From NCBI GenBank assembly GCA_014730285.1, contig WJIM01000131.1, positions 1 through 6,571 of the forward strand: a stretch of DNA of 6,571 nt, given 5' to 3'. Origin of the DNA: Candidatus Zixiibacteriota bacterium (GTDB taxonomy: Bacteria; Zixibacteria; MSB-5A5; JAABVY01). Position 1 is the first letter of the stretch, and each line of letters starts with the position of its first letter. This document shows positions 1 through 5,606 of the stretch, one piece after another. The position numbers and the translations under genes are program-made. The notes beneath the pieces were generated by a model. That model was not told the DNA's origin and did not search any database. It worked only from the letters and a program-made list of their open reading frames with translations.

Positions 1-1665
1 GCGCTTCTTTTCGATATAGGACTTCCGCATCGCTTCTGGCATCCGGTAGTTATGTGGAATGAGCACTCGTTTCTGTTCGAGGTGTTCTGGTGCGTGATGA
101 TTTATTTTACGGTTACGACTATTGAGTTAAGCCCAACGATTCTGAAGCGGTTCGGCCTGGAAAAGATATCGCACTGGCTGCACAGGATAGCATTCGGTGT
201 AGTGGTATTCGGAATAACGCTTTCCAGTCTGCATCACTCCTCACTGGGATCGCTATTTCTGGTAACACCGATTCGTCTGCATGCCCTCTGGTATTCCTCA
301 TGGCTGCCGCTATTCTTTATAATCTCGGCTATGGCGTCGGGGCTGATGTTCATAATATTCGTGAGAATTGTTTATGCTCGTCTTTATGACCCGGATCCGA
401 TCTATGGCCTCAGGATGGATTCTGGAATCAAATCCAACGGCTCGGAGTTTTTCGCCACTCCTCAGTTGAAAAATCTGGCCCTGGTAGGGACAATTGCCTC
501 GTCAATACTGGGAGTCTATTTAATTCTGAAATTTGTTGATCTGGCACGTGCCGGAGAACTGGCTTTGCTCTTTAACGGCTCCTGGGAGAGCTGGCTGTTT
601 ATATTCGAGATTCTCGTAACGGCGCTTTTGCCGATTATACTGATCGCCATACCGCAGGTGCGGCGTTCACCCGCGGGCCTCGGCACGGCGGCTTTTCTGG
701 CCTCGTTCGGGCTGGTGTTGAATCGTCTGAATGTGGGTATCTTCGGTTATTTCCATGACACCGCGAATCCCTATTTTCCATCGCTGGCTGAGTGGGGGCT
801 TAGCCTGGGAGTTATTGCGGCCGCGGCATTGGTCTTCATGTTTATATCGGAGCAGTTTCCGATTTTTATCGAGAGCCGCAGGCGGCAATTGGAGAAGGCG
901 GATGTCTTCACGTATGCCTTCGACAAGCTTTCGCATGTATGGAATACTGTCCTGATGAGCGGTTTACAGAGGGTAACTCTGATTGCGGTTATTGCCATTC
1001 CGCTGGCCTGGCTATTGTTCTATCCGCCCTTTAAAGGGGATGATATCACTGACGGCAAGATCAAGCCTGCTATCGGCATGGATCAGATGCGCAAGGTTTT
1101 GCTGATTGATGGAAACAGGGACGGCGTTGTTACAGAGTTTCCCCATGTGGATCATCAGAATCGTCTGGGAAAAGAGCAGTCCTGCCGGAAATGCCATCAT
1201 ATCGCAATGCCGCGCGATAACGCAACTCCGTGTTACCGCTGTCATTGGAACATGCTGGATTCAGCCGATATCTTCGATCATTTCAGGCATATGAAGCTGG
1301 TGGCGGAAAAGGAAAATCTAAACGGCATACATCCAAAAAATCATTCCTGCGCGGAATGCCACAATCCGGCAATTCCGAATATGGCCTCTGATGCAAAGGC
1401 CTGTACTGAATGCCATAAAGAGGATATGAAGATCACTGAACCAAAATCCTATGCCCGGCTGCAACTGGCAAAGGCCAGTCCCTATCGCAGCGCTATGCAT
1501 GAGAATTGTATTGAGTGTCATAAAAAAGAGGAAATCAAGCAGAACAAGCCGAATCTGGCACATTGCTCTACCTGTCACAAATCGCTAAAGCCGGCAGCGC
1601 AAAATCTGGCTAAGGGTGTGGATACCACAGATGCGTTGCCAGAGCCGATAACGGCGTTGCATTAA
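1..1665 (+). CDS. HybB/NrfD-family quinone-redox membrane subunit fused to a six-haem cytochrome c domain (5' partial)
   Basis: The frame is open from base 1, and the residues before the first ATG (base 52) already read as NrfD/HybB family sequence (GLPHRFWHP), so that ATG is internal and the true start is upstream. There are 554 residues in the window. About eight hydrophobic helices lie near residues 26-44, 62-78, 100-125, 158-178, 197-219, 227-247, 264-283 and 322-341. The stretch SLHHSSLGSLFL near residues 76-87 is typical of HybB, the quinone-interacting membrane subunit of hydrogenase-2-like complexes. After the last helix comes a soluble tail with six CxxCH haem motifs (Cys at residues 395, 411, 450, 468, 503 and 522). 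Extra histidines (FPHVDH, FDHFRH, HPKNH, AMHENC) could be distal ligands, as in class III cytochromes. The tail is inferred to be periplasmic, passing electrons between quinone and periplasmic carriers. Catalytic and ferredoxin-like partners would be expected upstream, outside the window. The physiological donor or acceptor cannot be told from this sequence. Confidence 0.9.
   Translation, partial: ALLFDIGLPHRFWHPVVMWNEHSFLFEVFWCVMIYFTVTTIELSPTILKRFGLEKISHWLHRIAFGVVVFGITLSSLHHSSLGSLFLVTPIRLHALWYSSWLPLFFIISAMASGLMFIIFVRIVYARLYDPDPIYGLRMDSGIKSNGSEFFATPQLKNLALVGTIASSILGVYLILKFVDLARAGELALLFNGSWESWLFIFEILVTALLPIILIAIPQVRRSPAGLGTAAFLASFGLVLNRLNVGIFGYFHDTANPYFPSLAEWGLSLGVIAAAALVFMFISEQFPIFIESRRRQLEKADVFTYAFDKLSHVWNTVLMSGLQRVTLIAVIAIPLAWLLFYPPFKGDDITDGKIKPAIGMDQMRKVLLIDGNRDGVVTEFPHVDHQNRLGKEQSCRKCHHIAMPRDNATPCYRCHWNMLDSADIFDHFRHMKLVAEKENLNGIHPKNHSCAECHNPAIPNMASDAKACTECHKEDMKITEPKSYARLQLAKASPYRSAMHENCIECHKKEEIKQNKPNLAHCSTCHKSLKPAAQNLAKGVDTTDALPEPITALH
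1183..1578 (+). other. Six CxxCH haem-binding motifs of the cytochrome tail
   Basis: The covalent haem c attachment motifs are CRKCH (1183-1197), CYRCH (1231-1245), CAECH (1348-1362), CTECH (1402-1416), CIECH (1507-1521) and CSTCH (1564-1578). All are in the frame of the NrfD-like gene, with no stop or frameshift between the membrane part and the haem part, so this is a real fusion rather than two adjacent genes. The motifs fall into three close pairs, which suggests duplicated two-haem modules. Six free histidines between the pairs would allow bis-His ligation. Confidence 0.93.
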
Positions 1666-1695
1666 TCTTTCCATCTGAGTATTTTTGCTGTTAAG

Positions 1696-1803
1696 TTATT
1701 CTGAGCGAAGTCTTGGATCCGGCTTTTGACGGACGAAGAACCCAATTAAATCGTGAGAAATTCTTCGGTCGTCCTCGCCTTTGGCGGGAATCCCTCAGAA
1801 TGA
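1696..1803. repeat. 108-bp imperfect palindromic intergenic element (REP/MITE-like), possible bidirectional terminator
   Basis: The outer arms are TTATTCTGAG (1696-1705) and CTCAGAATGA (1794-1803). They pair at 9 of 10 positions with one G-T. Inside, CGAAGAA (1734-1740) pairs with TTCTTCG (1761-1767) around a 20-nt loop, flanked by GGAC and GTCC. A small hairpin CGCC-TTT-GGCG sits at 1776-1786. The element fills most of the gap between two convergent genes, so its RNA could end transcription from either side. The CTGAGCGAAG...CTCAGAATGA type of sequence resembles dispersed intergenic palindromes that I recall from several bacterial genomes, but only one copy is in this window. No transposase is present. 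Confidence 0.6.
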
Positions 1804-1809
1804 ATATAA

Positions 1810-2742
1810 TTAGCGATTCTTATGGTGCTTCAGATGAGAGGGCATCAGGTAGGTTTCGTTATTGTATTCCATTTCGAATAATTCTCCATCGGAAATCATG
1901 CTGTCGACAATCCCGGTTTCCGAAAGCCTCTTCTCGATCTCATAAGCCTGCGATTTTCTAAGCGGGTGCCGCGATCCTATTTCCAGTATGGCCTGCTTTG
2001 TATCTGAAAATTCCTCGATTCCGAATTCACCGGATTCCAGCATATTAAGTGAGGTTGAACCCTGCAATATCTCCTGTGCCTCAAGGATCGATTCGGGAGC
2101 GGGAATCTCCGCCCATTTTTCGGCAGGGGGACGGATTGGTACGCTTATGTAGATTCGATCAGGATCTATTTTATCTACCGCCACTTTAATTCTCTTTAAT
2201 TGCTCTATTGAATCGTTCAATCCTTTCACCAGCATGACCTCAAGCCATATCTTTCCGCTGAATTCTTTGCGAAAATCGATCTGACCCTGAAGCATGATAT
2301 CAAAATCTATGTTTTTATGGGGCCGATTTATTCTCTTGAATGTCTCCTGATCACCGGCATCCAGAGTCGGCAGAACCACGTCGGCCGAAAGCAAATCATC
2401 GCGCACATCTTTCTTAAAGAGTAACGAGCCATTGGTAATCACAGCAATCGGAAGTCTGGTTTCTTTTTTAGTCTGCCTGATAAGCCACCCCAGGTCGGCA
2501 TTCAAAGTCGGCTCACCATCCCCGACAAATGTTATGAAATCCGCTTCGGAGGACAAAACTTTTTGAAGGATTTCCTTCAGGATATTTTCTTTCGGAAAAC
2601 AACTTTTTCTTACTGCTTCGAGAGATGTGGTCCTCCCGAGCTGGCAGTATACGCAGGAATAGGAGCAAGTTTTGGAGGGGATGGGACTTACTCCCAATGA
2701 GCGCCCCAGTCTTCGTGAAGGAACCGGGCCGTAGACATACAT
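1810..2742 (-). CDS. Radical SAM protein (COG0731-like Fe-S oxidoreductase)
   Basis: A 310-residue protein. The N-terminus (YGPVPSRRLGRSLGVSP) and the cluster motif C26-x3-C30-x2-C33 (CSYSCVYC) place it in a radical SAM family related to COG0731. Those cysteines would bind the 4Fe-4S cluster that reductively cleaves S-adenosylmethionine. GDGEPT at residues 74-79 is the SAM-contacting GGE-type motif, and VITNGSLL near 101-108 is the expected later strand of the barrel. Residues of about 240-302 (SRHPLRKSQAYEIEKRLSE and following) look like a small winged-helix-like tail rather than a second cluster domain. The start follows the upstream MinD-type gene by one base and has only a weak ribosome site, so translation is probably coupled. 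As last gene of the cluster it may modify a protein, RNA or cofactor handled by the ATPases. The substrate is unknown, and similarity to wyosine-type enzymes is too general to assign one. Confidence 0.88.
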   Translation of the reverse strand: MYVYGPVPSRRLGRSLGVSPIPSKTCSYSCVYCQLGRTTSLEAVRKSCFPKENILKEILQKVLSSEADFITFVGDGEPTLNADLGWLIRQTKKETRLPIAVITNGSLLFKKDVRDDLLSADVVLPTLDAGDQETFKRINRPHKNIDFDIMLQGQIDFRKEFSGKIWLEVMLVKGLNDSIEQLKRIKVAVDKIDPDRIYISVPIRPPAEKWAEIPAPESILEAQEILQGSTSLNMLESGEFGIEEFSDTKQAILEIGSRHPLRKSQAYEIEKRLSETGIVDSMISDGELFEMEYNNETYLMPSHLKHHKNR

Positions 2743-2743
2743 A

Positions 2744-3649
2744 TTACAGAACTTTCAAATCGATTTTCTTTGCTTCTACTCTTTTCAAATCGGCCTGCAA
2801 TCGTTTCCAGATATCCATAATAGATTTCGAGAGGCCGCTGTTTTTGAAGTCTATAATGCTCTTACCCGCAACCTGCGCGGCTACCATCTCTTTGTCAAAA
2901 GGCATTTTTCCCAGAACGGTAATCCCGTTTTCTTCGGCAAAGGCCTCGATGCCTTCTGTCATATGGGAGTTGATATCATACTTGTTTATTATTGCTCCAC
3001 AGGAGATATTGAAATGCTGTATCAGTTCATGTACGCGCTGCATATCTCCGAACGCTGAGAGCGATGGTTCGGTTACGATGATGACATAATCCGAACCGGT
3101 GATGGATGCGATCACCGGGCATCCAATCCCGGGAGGACCATCGGTGATGATCATTTCATGACCGGATTTATCTGCAATTTCTCGGGCCTTTTTTCTCAGA
3201 TGTGATACCAGACGTCCCGAGTTTGACTGTGCTATGCCGAGACGCGCATGCACGAGGGGGCCATGATTTGTATCAGAAATGAACCAGTGACCGCATACCA
3301 CCGGCTTGAAGTCAATAGCATCTTCGGGGCAAAAATGCCTGCAGATGCCGCAGCCTTCACAGGAAAGTGAATCGATTTCAAACTTTTCGTTTTTTTCGGA
3401 GATCGCATCAAAACGGCAATAATCCAGACAGACAGCACATGAGGTGCATCTTTTCTGAATGATCTCGGCCTTTTTTCCGCCGACGAATTCATGGCTTTCC
3501 AAAAGCTTGCTATCCATAATCAGGTGGAGATCGGCGGCGTCAACATCACAGTCGACCATAACCTTGTTTTCTGCAAGCGCCGCAAGCGAGCCTACCAGGC
3601 TGGTTTTGCCAGTGCCGCCCTTTCCGCTAATGATAACCAACTCATTCAT
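2744..3649 (-). CDS. MinD-superfamily P-loop ATPase with inserted two-cluster ferredoxin domain (copy B)
   Basis: A 301-residue protein of the COG1149 type. A deviant Walker A motif GKGGTGKT lies at residues 9-16, and DCDVDAADLH follows near 34-43. An inserted ferredoxin module carries Cys68/71/74/78 and Cys97/100/103/107, enough for two 4Fe-4S clusters. HWFISDTNHGPLVHARLG (about 121-138) is a family signature. The Walker B/switch II segment TDGPPGIGCPV (about 169-179) includes Cys177, which is also conserved in the neighbouring paralogue. NKYDIN near 222 resembles the nucleotide-base-recognising NKxD. Proteins of this superfamily dimerise around ATP, and the ferredoxin insert suggests that hydrolysis is coupled to electron or Fe-S cluster transfer. 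The true partner is not established. The start codon overlaps the stop of the upstream paralogue (ATGA at 3649-3646), with AGGA about 7-8 nt upstream, so expression is likely coupled and a heterodimer is plausible. Confidence 0.93.
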   Translation of the reverse strand: MNELVIISGKGGTGKTSLVGSLAALAENKVMVDCDVDAADLHLIMDSKLLESHEFVGGKKAEIIQKRCTSCAVCLDYCRFDAISEKNEKFEIDSLSCEGCGICRHFCPEDAIDFKPVVCGHWFISDTNHGPLVHARLGIAQSNSGRLVSHLRKKAREIADKSGHEMIITDGPPGIGCPVIASITGSDYVIIVTEPSLSAFGDMQRVHELIQHFNISCGAIINKYDINSHMTEGIEAFAEENGITVLGKMPFDKEMVAAQVAGKSIIDFKNSGLSKSIMDIWKRLQADLKRVEAKKIDLKVL

Positions 3650-4497
3650 TGTTTTATCCTGCCAGCAATGTTTTCATAAAGTTCGTAGAGGTTTTCCCTG
3701 TAAATCGGGCTAATGTCGCTTGCCATCCTGCCTTCCGAATATGCCTTCGCGATCTTGTGGTCGAAAGGTATTTGAAGAAGAATTTCGATATCCTCTTTAC
3801 GGCAATAGTCAATTGTCAGGTCATCCCCCAGGTCGGATCGGTTAATCACGACTCCAAAGGGAAGTTTCAGCTCGCGCGCCATACCTACTGCCAGCTTAAG
3901 ATCATTTAGACCGAATGGTGTGGGTTCGGACACGAGGATCAAATAATCTGTATCGCCGACCGCCTCTATGACCGGGCATGAGGTCCCGGGAGGAGCATCG
4001 ATTATCGTAATTTCTGCGGGGGGCATATCCTTCTTAAGCTGTTTTGTCACCGGAGGCGCCTGGGCTTCTCCGATAGTAAGCTGGCCCTCCATGAACTTGA
4101 GGCCGTTGGAAGAGCCGCTTTGAATTTCACCAATATCACGAGGCACTTCTTTGATTGCATTCTCCGGGCAGATGTGATAGCACCCCCCGCAGTTATGGCA
4201 GAGGGAGTCGAAGACCATGACATTATCTTCCAAAACCGCCAGGGCATTGAACTCGCATGTCTCAGCGCATTCTCCGCAAAAGGTACATTTATCCAGATCT
4301 ATTCTTGGCACCAGCACGCTAACCCGGGATATATTACTGATCAGCGGTTTGAGAAAAATGCGGCCGTTGGGCTCCTCAACATCGCAGTCGAGATAGACCA
4401 CATCCTTGCCCTTTTTGCTCAGGGCTGCCGCAAGATTTGTTGCAATGGTTGTCTTTCCGGTGCCGCCCTTACCGCTGGCGACAGATATCTTTATCAA
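3646..4497 (-). CDS. MinD-superfamily P-loop ATPase with inserted two-cluster ferredoxin domain (copy A, TTG start)
   Basis: A 283-residue protein, paralogous to the next gene downstream. The deviant Walker A motif GKGGTGKT is at residues 9-16. DCDVEEPNGRIFL (about 38-50) is the classic signature of this family. Ferredoxin cysteines are 71/74/77/81 and 100/103/106/110. The Walker B/switch II segment IIDAPPGTSCPV (about 165-176) has Cys174. SEPTPFGLNDLK (about 190-201) is also typical. The start is TTG at 4497-4495: it gives the expected MIKISVASGKGG N-terminus and is preceded by AAAGGA with a 6-nt spacer. The frame upstream reaches a TAA at 4530-4528 without any ATG. The gene follows the DUF5320-type gene by 39 bases and overlaps copy B by four. 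The role is presumably ATP-dependent Fe-S or redox chemistry in the cytoplasm together with copy B. No signal peptide or membrane segment is seen. Confidence 0.93.
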   Translation of the reverse strand: MIKISVASGKGGTGKTTIATNLAAALSKKGKDVVYLDCDVEEPNGRIFLKPLISNISRVSVLVPRIDLDKCTFCGECAETCEFNALAVLEDNVMVFDSLCHNCGGCYHICPENAIKEVPRDIGEIQSGSSNGLKFMEGQLTIGEAQAPPVTKQLKKDMPPAEITIIDAPPGTSCPVIEAVGDTDYLILVSEPTPFGLNDLKLAVGMARELKLPFGVVINRSDLGDDLTIDYCRKEDIEILLQIPFDHKIAKAYSEGRMASDISPIYRENLYELYENIAGRIKQ

Positions 4498-4503
4498 TTT
4501 AAT

Positions 4504-4509
4504 TCCTTT
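4504..4509 (-). promoter_or_regulatory. Ribosome binding site deciding the TTG start of ATPase copy A
   Basis: AAAGGA reads from 4509 to 4504 on the minus strand, six bases before the TTG codon at 4497. It is the only Shine-Dalgarno-like match in the gap after the preceding gene, and it supports TTG as the true start because no in-frame ATG exists upstream before a stop. Confidence 0.7.
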
Positions 4510-4536
4510 CCGGCCGGCCGAAAAAAATTATCCGGA

Positions 4537-4926
4537 TCAGGCTTCCTTGTTCTCTTCCATATCCTTGATTCGCCCATTAATCTCATCGAGAGTTTTGCTC
4601 AAATCCCTGGCTTCGCGCTTCAGGTAGCGCAGCTCGTCTTTTCTGACCTCCCTGCTGCCTGCACGTCTTACCGGGGCATCATCGTAGGCGGGATCGTAGG
4701 GATAATCGACATCATGAGCGCCGTAGGCAAAATTCCTGTGACGCCATCCGCGGCCATATCCCATACCGAATCCACGGCCGCCGCCGAATCCTCGTCCGCG
4801 TCCGAATCCGCCGCGACCGAAGCGGTTATTAGCGTACCCCGGTACCGGATATCCGCTGCAATATCCCGCGGCACGTCCGGTTCTTGGTCCTAATCCGAGA
4901 GGACCGGTTCTGTCTCCACCTGGCAT
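4537..4926 (-). CDS. Gly/Arg-rich DUF5320-type small protein with C-terminal coiled coil
   Basis: A 129-residue cytoplasmic protein. The N-terminus MPGGDRTGPLGLGPRTGR with a nearby GYCSGY (Cys23) is the hallmark I associate with DUF5320 proteins. Residues 35-62 are almost entirely Gly, Arg and Phe with some Tyr (RGG/FGRG-like repeats), so the middle is disordered and strongly cationic. A Tyr/Asp/Pro-rich linker (about 66-85) follows. Residues of about 92-126 are charged and helical with Leu/Ile spacing that suggests a short coiled coil for oligomerisation. The start is supported by AGGAG at 4937-4933 with a 6-nt spacer. It sits between the NifX-like gene (40-nt gap) and the ferredoxin-MinD gene (39-nt gap), the usual company for this family. 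Its function is unknown. A scaffold or polyanion/metal-cluster binding role is inference from composition only. Confidence 0.85.
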   Translation of the reverse strand: MPGGDRTGPLGLGPRTGRAAGYCSGYPVPGYANNRFGRGGFGRGRGFGGGRGFGMGYGRGWRHRNFAYGAHDVDYPYDPAYDDAPVRRAGSREVRKDELRYLKREARDLSKTLDEINGRIKDMEENKEA

Positions 4927-4966
4927 TTTATACTCCTTTGCTTAAAAGATTAGCGATTTATCGATT

Positions 4967-5329
4967 CTATTGCCAATGTCCCTTAACATTGGCGCTCTGT
5001 GTATATTCCAGTTGATTTGTTTTTGCAAGTTCGATTGCCTCGGAAACTTTGCCGTTTGCCCAGAGGGCGGTTCTGGCTCCGGAACCGTTAAGAACTTGAA
5101 ATGCCTTTGGCCCGAAATTGCCCGAAATTACAACATCCGGTTTATGCGAGACCACCGACTGCGAGGCCTGCACACCCGCACCGCCCATAGCATTAACATT
5201 TTCCGAATTGTTAATCGTCTCAAATTCTTCAGTCTCGGTGTTGTAAATTATGAAGTATGGAGCGCGTCCGAATCTTGGATCAACTGCGCTCTCAAGAGTT
5301 GGCCCCTGGGATGAAATTGCTAAAATCAT
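4967..5329 (-). CDS. NifX/NifB C-terminal-like dinitrogenase iron-molybdenum cofactor-binding family protein
   Basis: A 120-residue single-domain protein matching the stand-alone NifX/NifB-C fold (PF02579) in length and motifs: VDPRFGRAPYFIIY (about 16-29), GGAGVQASQ (about 49-57) and ISGNFGPKAFQVLN (about 68-81). In nitrogen fixers this fold binds FeMo-cofactor precursors. Stand-alone versions are widespread in anaerobes without nitrogenase, and no nif gene is visible here, so a general iron-sulfur or metal cluster carrier or storage role is more likely than nitrogen fixation. It is the first gene of the minus-strand cluster. GGAGG at 5338-5334 lies four bases before the ATG, a strong site with short spacing. 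Its promoter must lie in the 5330-5725 region. It should not be named nifX without nitrogenase context. Confidence 0.91.
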   Translation of the reverse strand: MILAISSQGPTLESAVDPRFGRAPYFIIYNTETEEFETINNSENVNAMGGAGVQASQSVVSHKPDVVISGNFGPKAFQVLNGSGARTALWANGKVSEAIELAKTNQLEYTQSANVKGHWQ

Positions 5330-5333
5330 ATAT

Positions 5334-5338
5334 CCTCC
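5334..5338 (-). promoter_or_regulatory. Strong ribosome binding site of the NifX-like gene
   Basis: A perfect GGAGG reads from 5338 to 5334 on the minus strand, four bases (ATAT) before the ATG at 5329. It fixes the start of the first gene of the cluster. Confidence 0.75.
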
Positions 5339-5372
5339 GTTTGCATTTCAGGTTTCGGAACTAATATCACAT

Positions 5373-5396
5373 CTTATGTAATCATATATGCATAAG
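5373..5396. promoter_or_regulatory. AT-rich inverted repeat CTTATG-N12-CATAAG upstream of the NifX-like gene
   Basis: CTTATG (5373-5378) and CATAAG (5391-5396) form a perfect 6-bp inverted repeat with a 12-base spacer, 44-67 bases before the NifX-like start codon. It could be an operator or a weak RNA hairpin in the leader. In such AT-rich sequence a chance match is quite possible. Confidence 0.25.
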
Positions 5397-5467
5397 TCGT
5401 GCCTATAATTGTATTGAATTTTTATTGTGATGTATATTATTGAATTACAACTGCTTAACCATTGGCG

Positions 5468-5494
5468 GTTATAATCGGCGGTGCCGGATGGCAA
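5468..5494 (-). promoter_or_regulatory. Candidate sigma70-type promoter for the NifX-like cluster
   Basis: On the minus strand TTGCCA (5494-5489) and TATAAC (5473-5468) each match the -35 and -10 consensus at five of six positions. The spacer is only 15 bases, shorter than the preferred 17. Transcription would start near 5461 and leave a leader of about 130 bases. The palindrome at 5502-5517 would then be centred near -48, a position seen for activators. This is inference from spacing only. Confidence 0.25.
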
Positions 5495-5501
5495 CTGCAT
5501 A

Positions 5502-5550
5502 ATTGCACAATTGCAATCTTCATCGAAAAATAACATTGCATTGATGCAAT
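5502..5550. promoter_or_regulatory. Paired 16-bp operator-like palindromes, ATTGCA-N4-TGCAAT twice
   Basis: Copy 1 (5502-5517) is ATTGCA-CAAT-TGCAAT and copy 2 (5535-5550) is ATTGCA-TTGA-TGCAAT. Both have perfect 6-bp half-sites and a 4-base spacer. Their centres are 33 bp apart, close to three helical turns, so two dimers of one regulator could bind the same face of DNA. TGCA cores repeat every 8 bases leftward (5496, 5504, 5512) and again at 5537 and 5545. An 11-bp inverted repeat (5505-5515 with 5545-5555) also joins the two. The regulator is not encoded in the window. Confidence 0.6.
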
Positions 5551-5594
5551 TGTGCTGCACAGCTTTGTTTATTTGATAAAGTACCATGTTTAAA

Positions 5595-5606
5595 AGCCCC
5601 GGGGCT
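5595..5606. other. Perfect 12-bp GC palindrome AGCCCCGGGGCT
   Basis: AGCCCCGGGGCT is a perfect palindrome without a loop, set in AT-rich flanks (TAAA on its left, AAAA on its right), about 120 bases before hisS. It may be a protein-binding site for hisS control. It is a poor terminator candidate since there is no loop and no T run following on either strand. Confidence 0.3.

Noticed and set aside
52..54. ATG at base 52 as the start of the NrfD-like gene
   Set aside because: The frame is open to base 1 and the residues before it match the family, so the gene begins upstream of the window.
1713..1961. Plus-strand open frame of 82 codons in the convergent gap
   Set aside because: It begins inside the palindromic element and runs antisense into the radical SAM gene, with no ribosome site.
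2625..3089. Plus-strand open frame of 154 codons opposite the radical SAM and ATPase copy B genes
   Set aside because: It is antisense to motif-bearing coding sequence and has no motif of its own.
4511..4520. CGGCCGGCCG palindrome next to an A run as a rho-independent terminator
   Set aside because: It is only 10 bp without a loop. On the minus (transcribed) strand the T run lies before rather than after it, and it sits inside the operon just ahead of a ribosome site.
4120..4893. Long plus-strand open frame of 257 codons opposite the ATPase and DUF5320-type genes
   Set aside because: It runs antisense to two genes with clear family motifs, and its translation shows no domain and a low-complexity Ala/Ser tail, as expected of a mirror of the Gly/Arg-rich coding strand.
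4967..5329. Assignment of the NifX-like gene to nitrogen fixation
   Set aside because: No nitrogenase or other nif gene is visible. Stand-alone members of this fold are common in organisms that do not fix nitrogen.
5550..5580. Plus-strand promoter for hisS with TTGTGC and GATAAA boxes
   Set aside because: The boxes match the consensus poorly and their spacing is not good enough to call.
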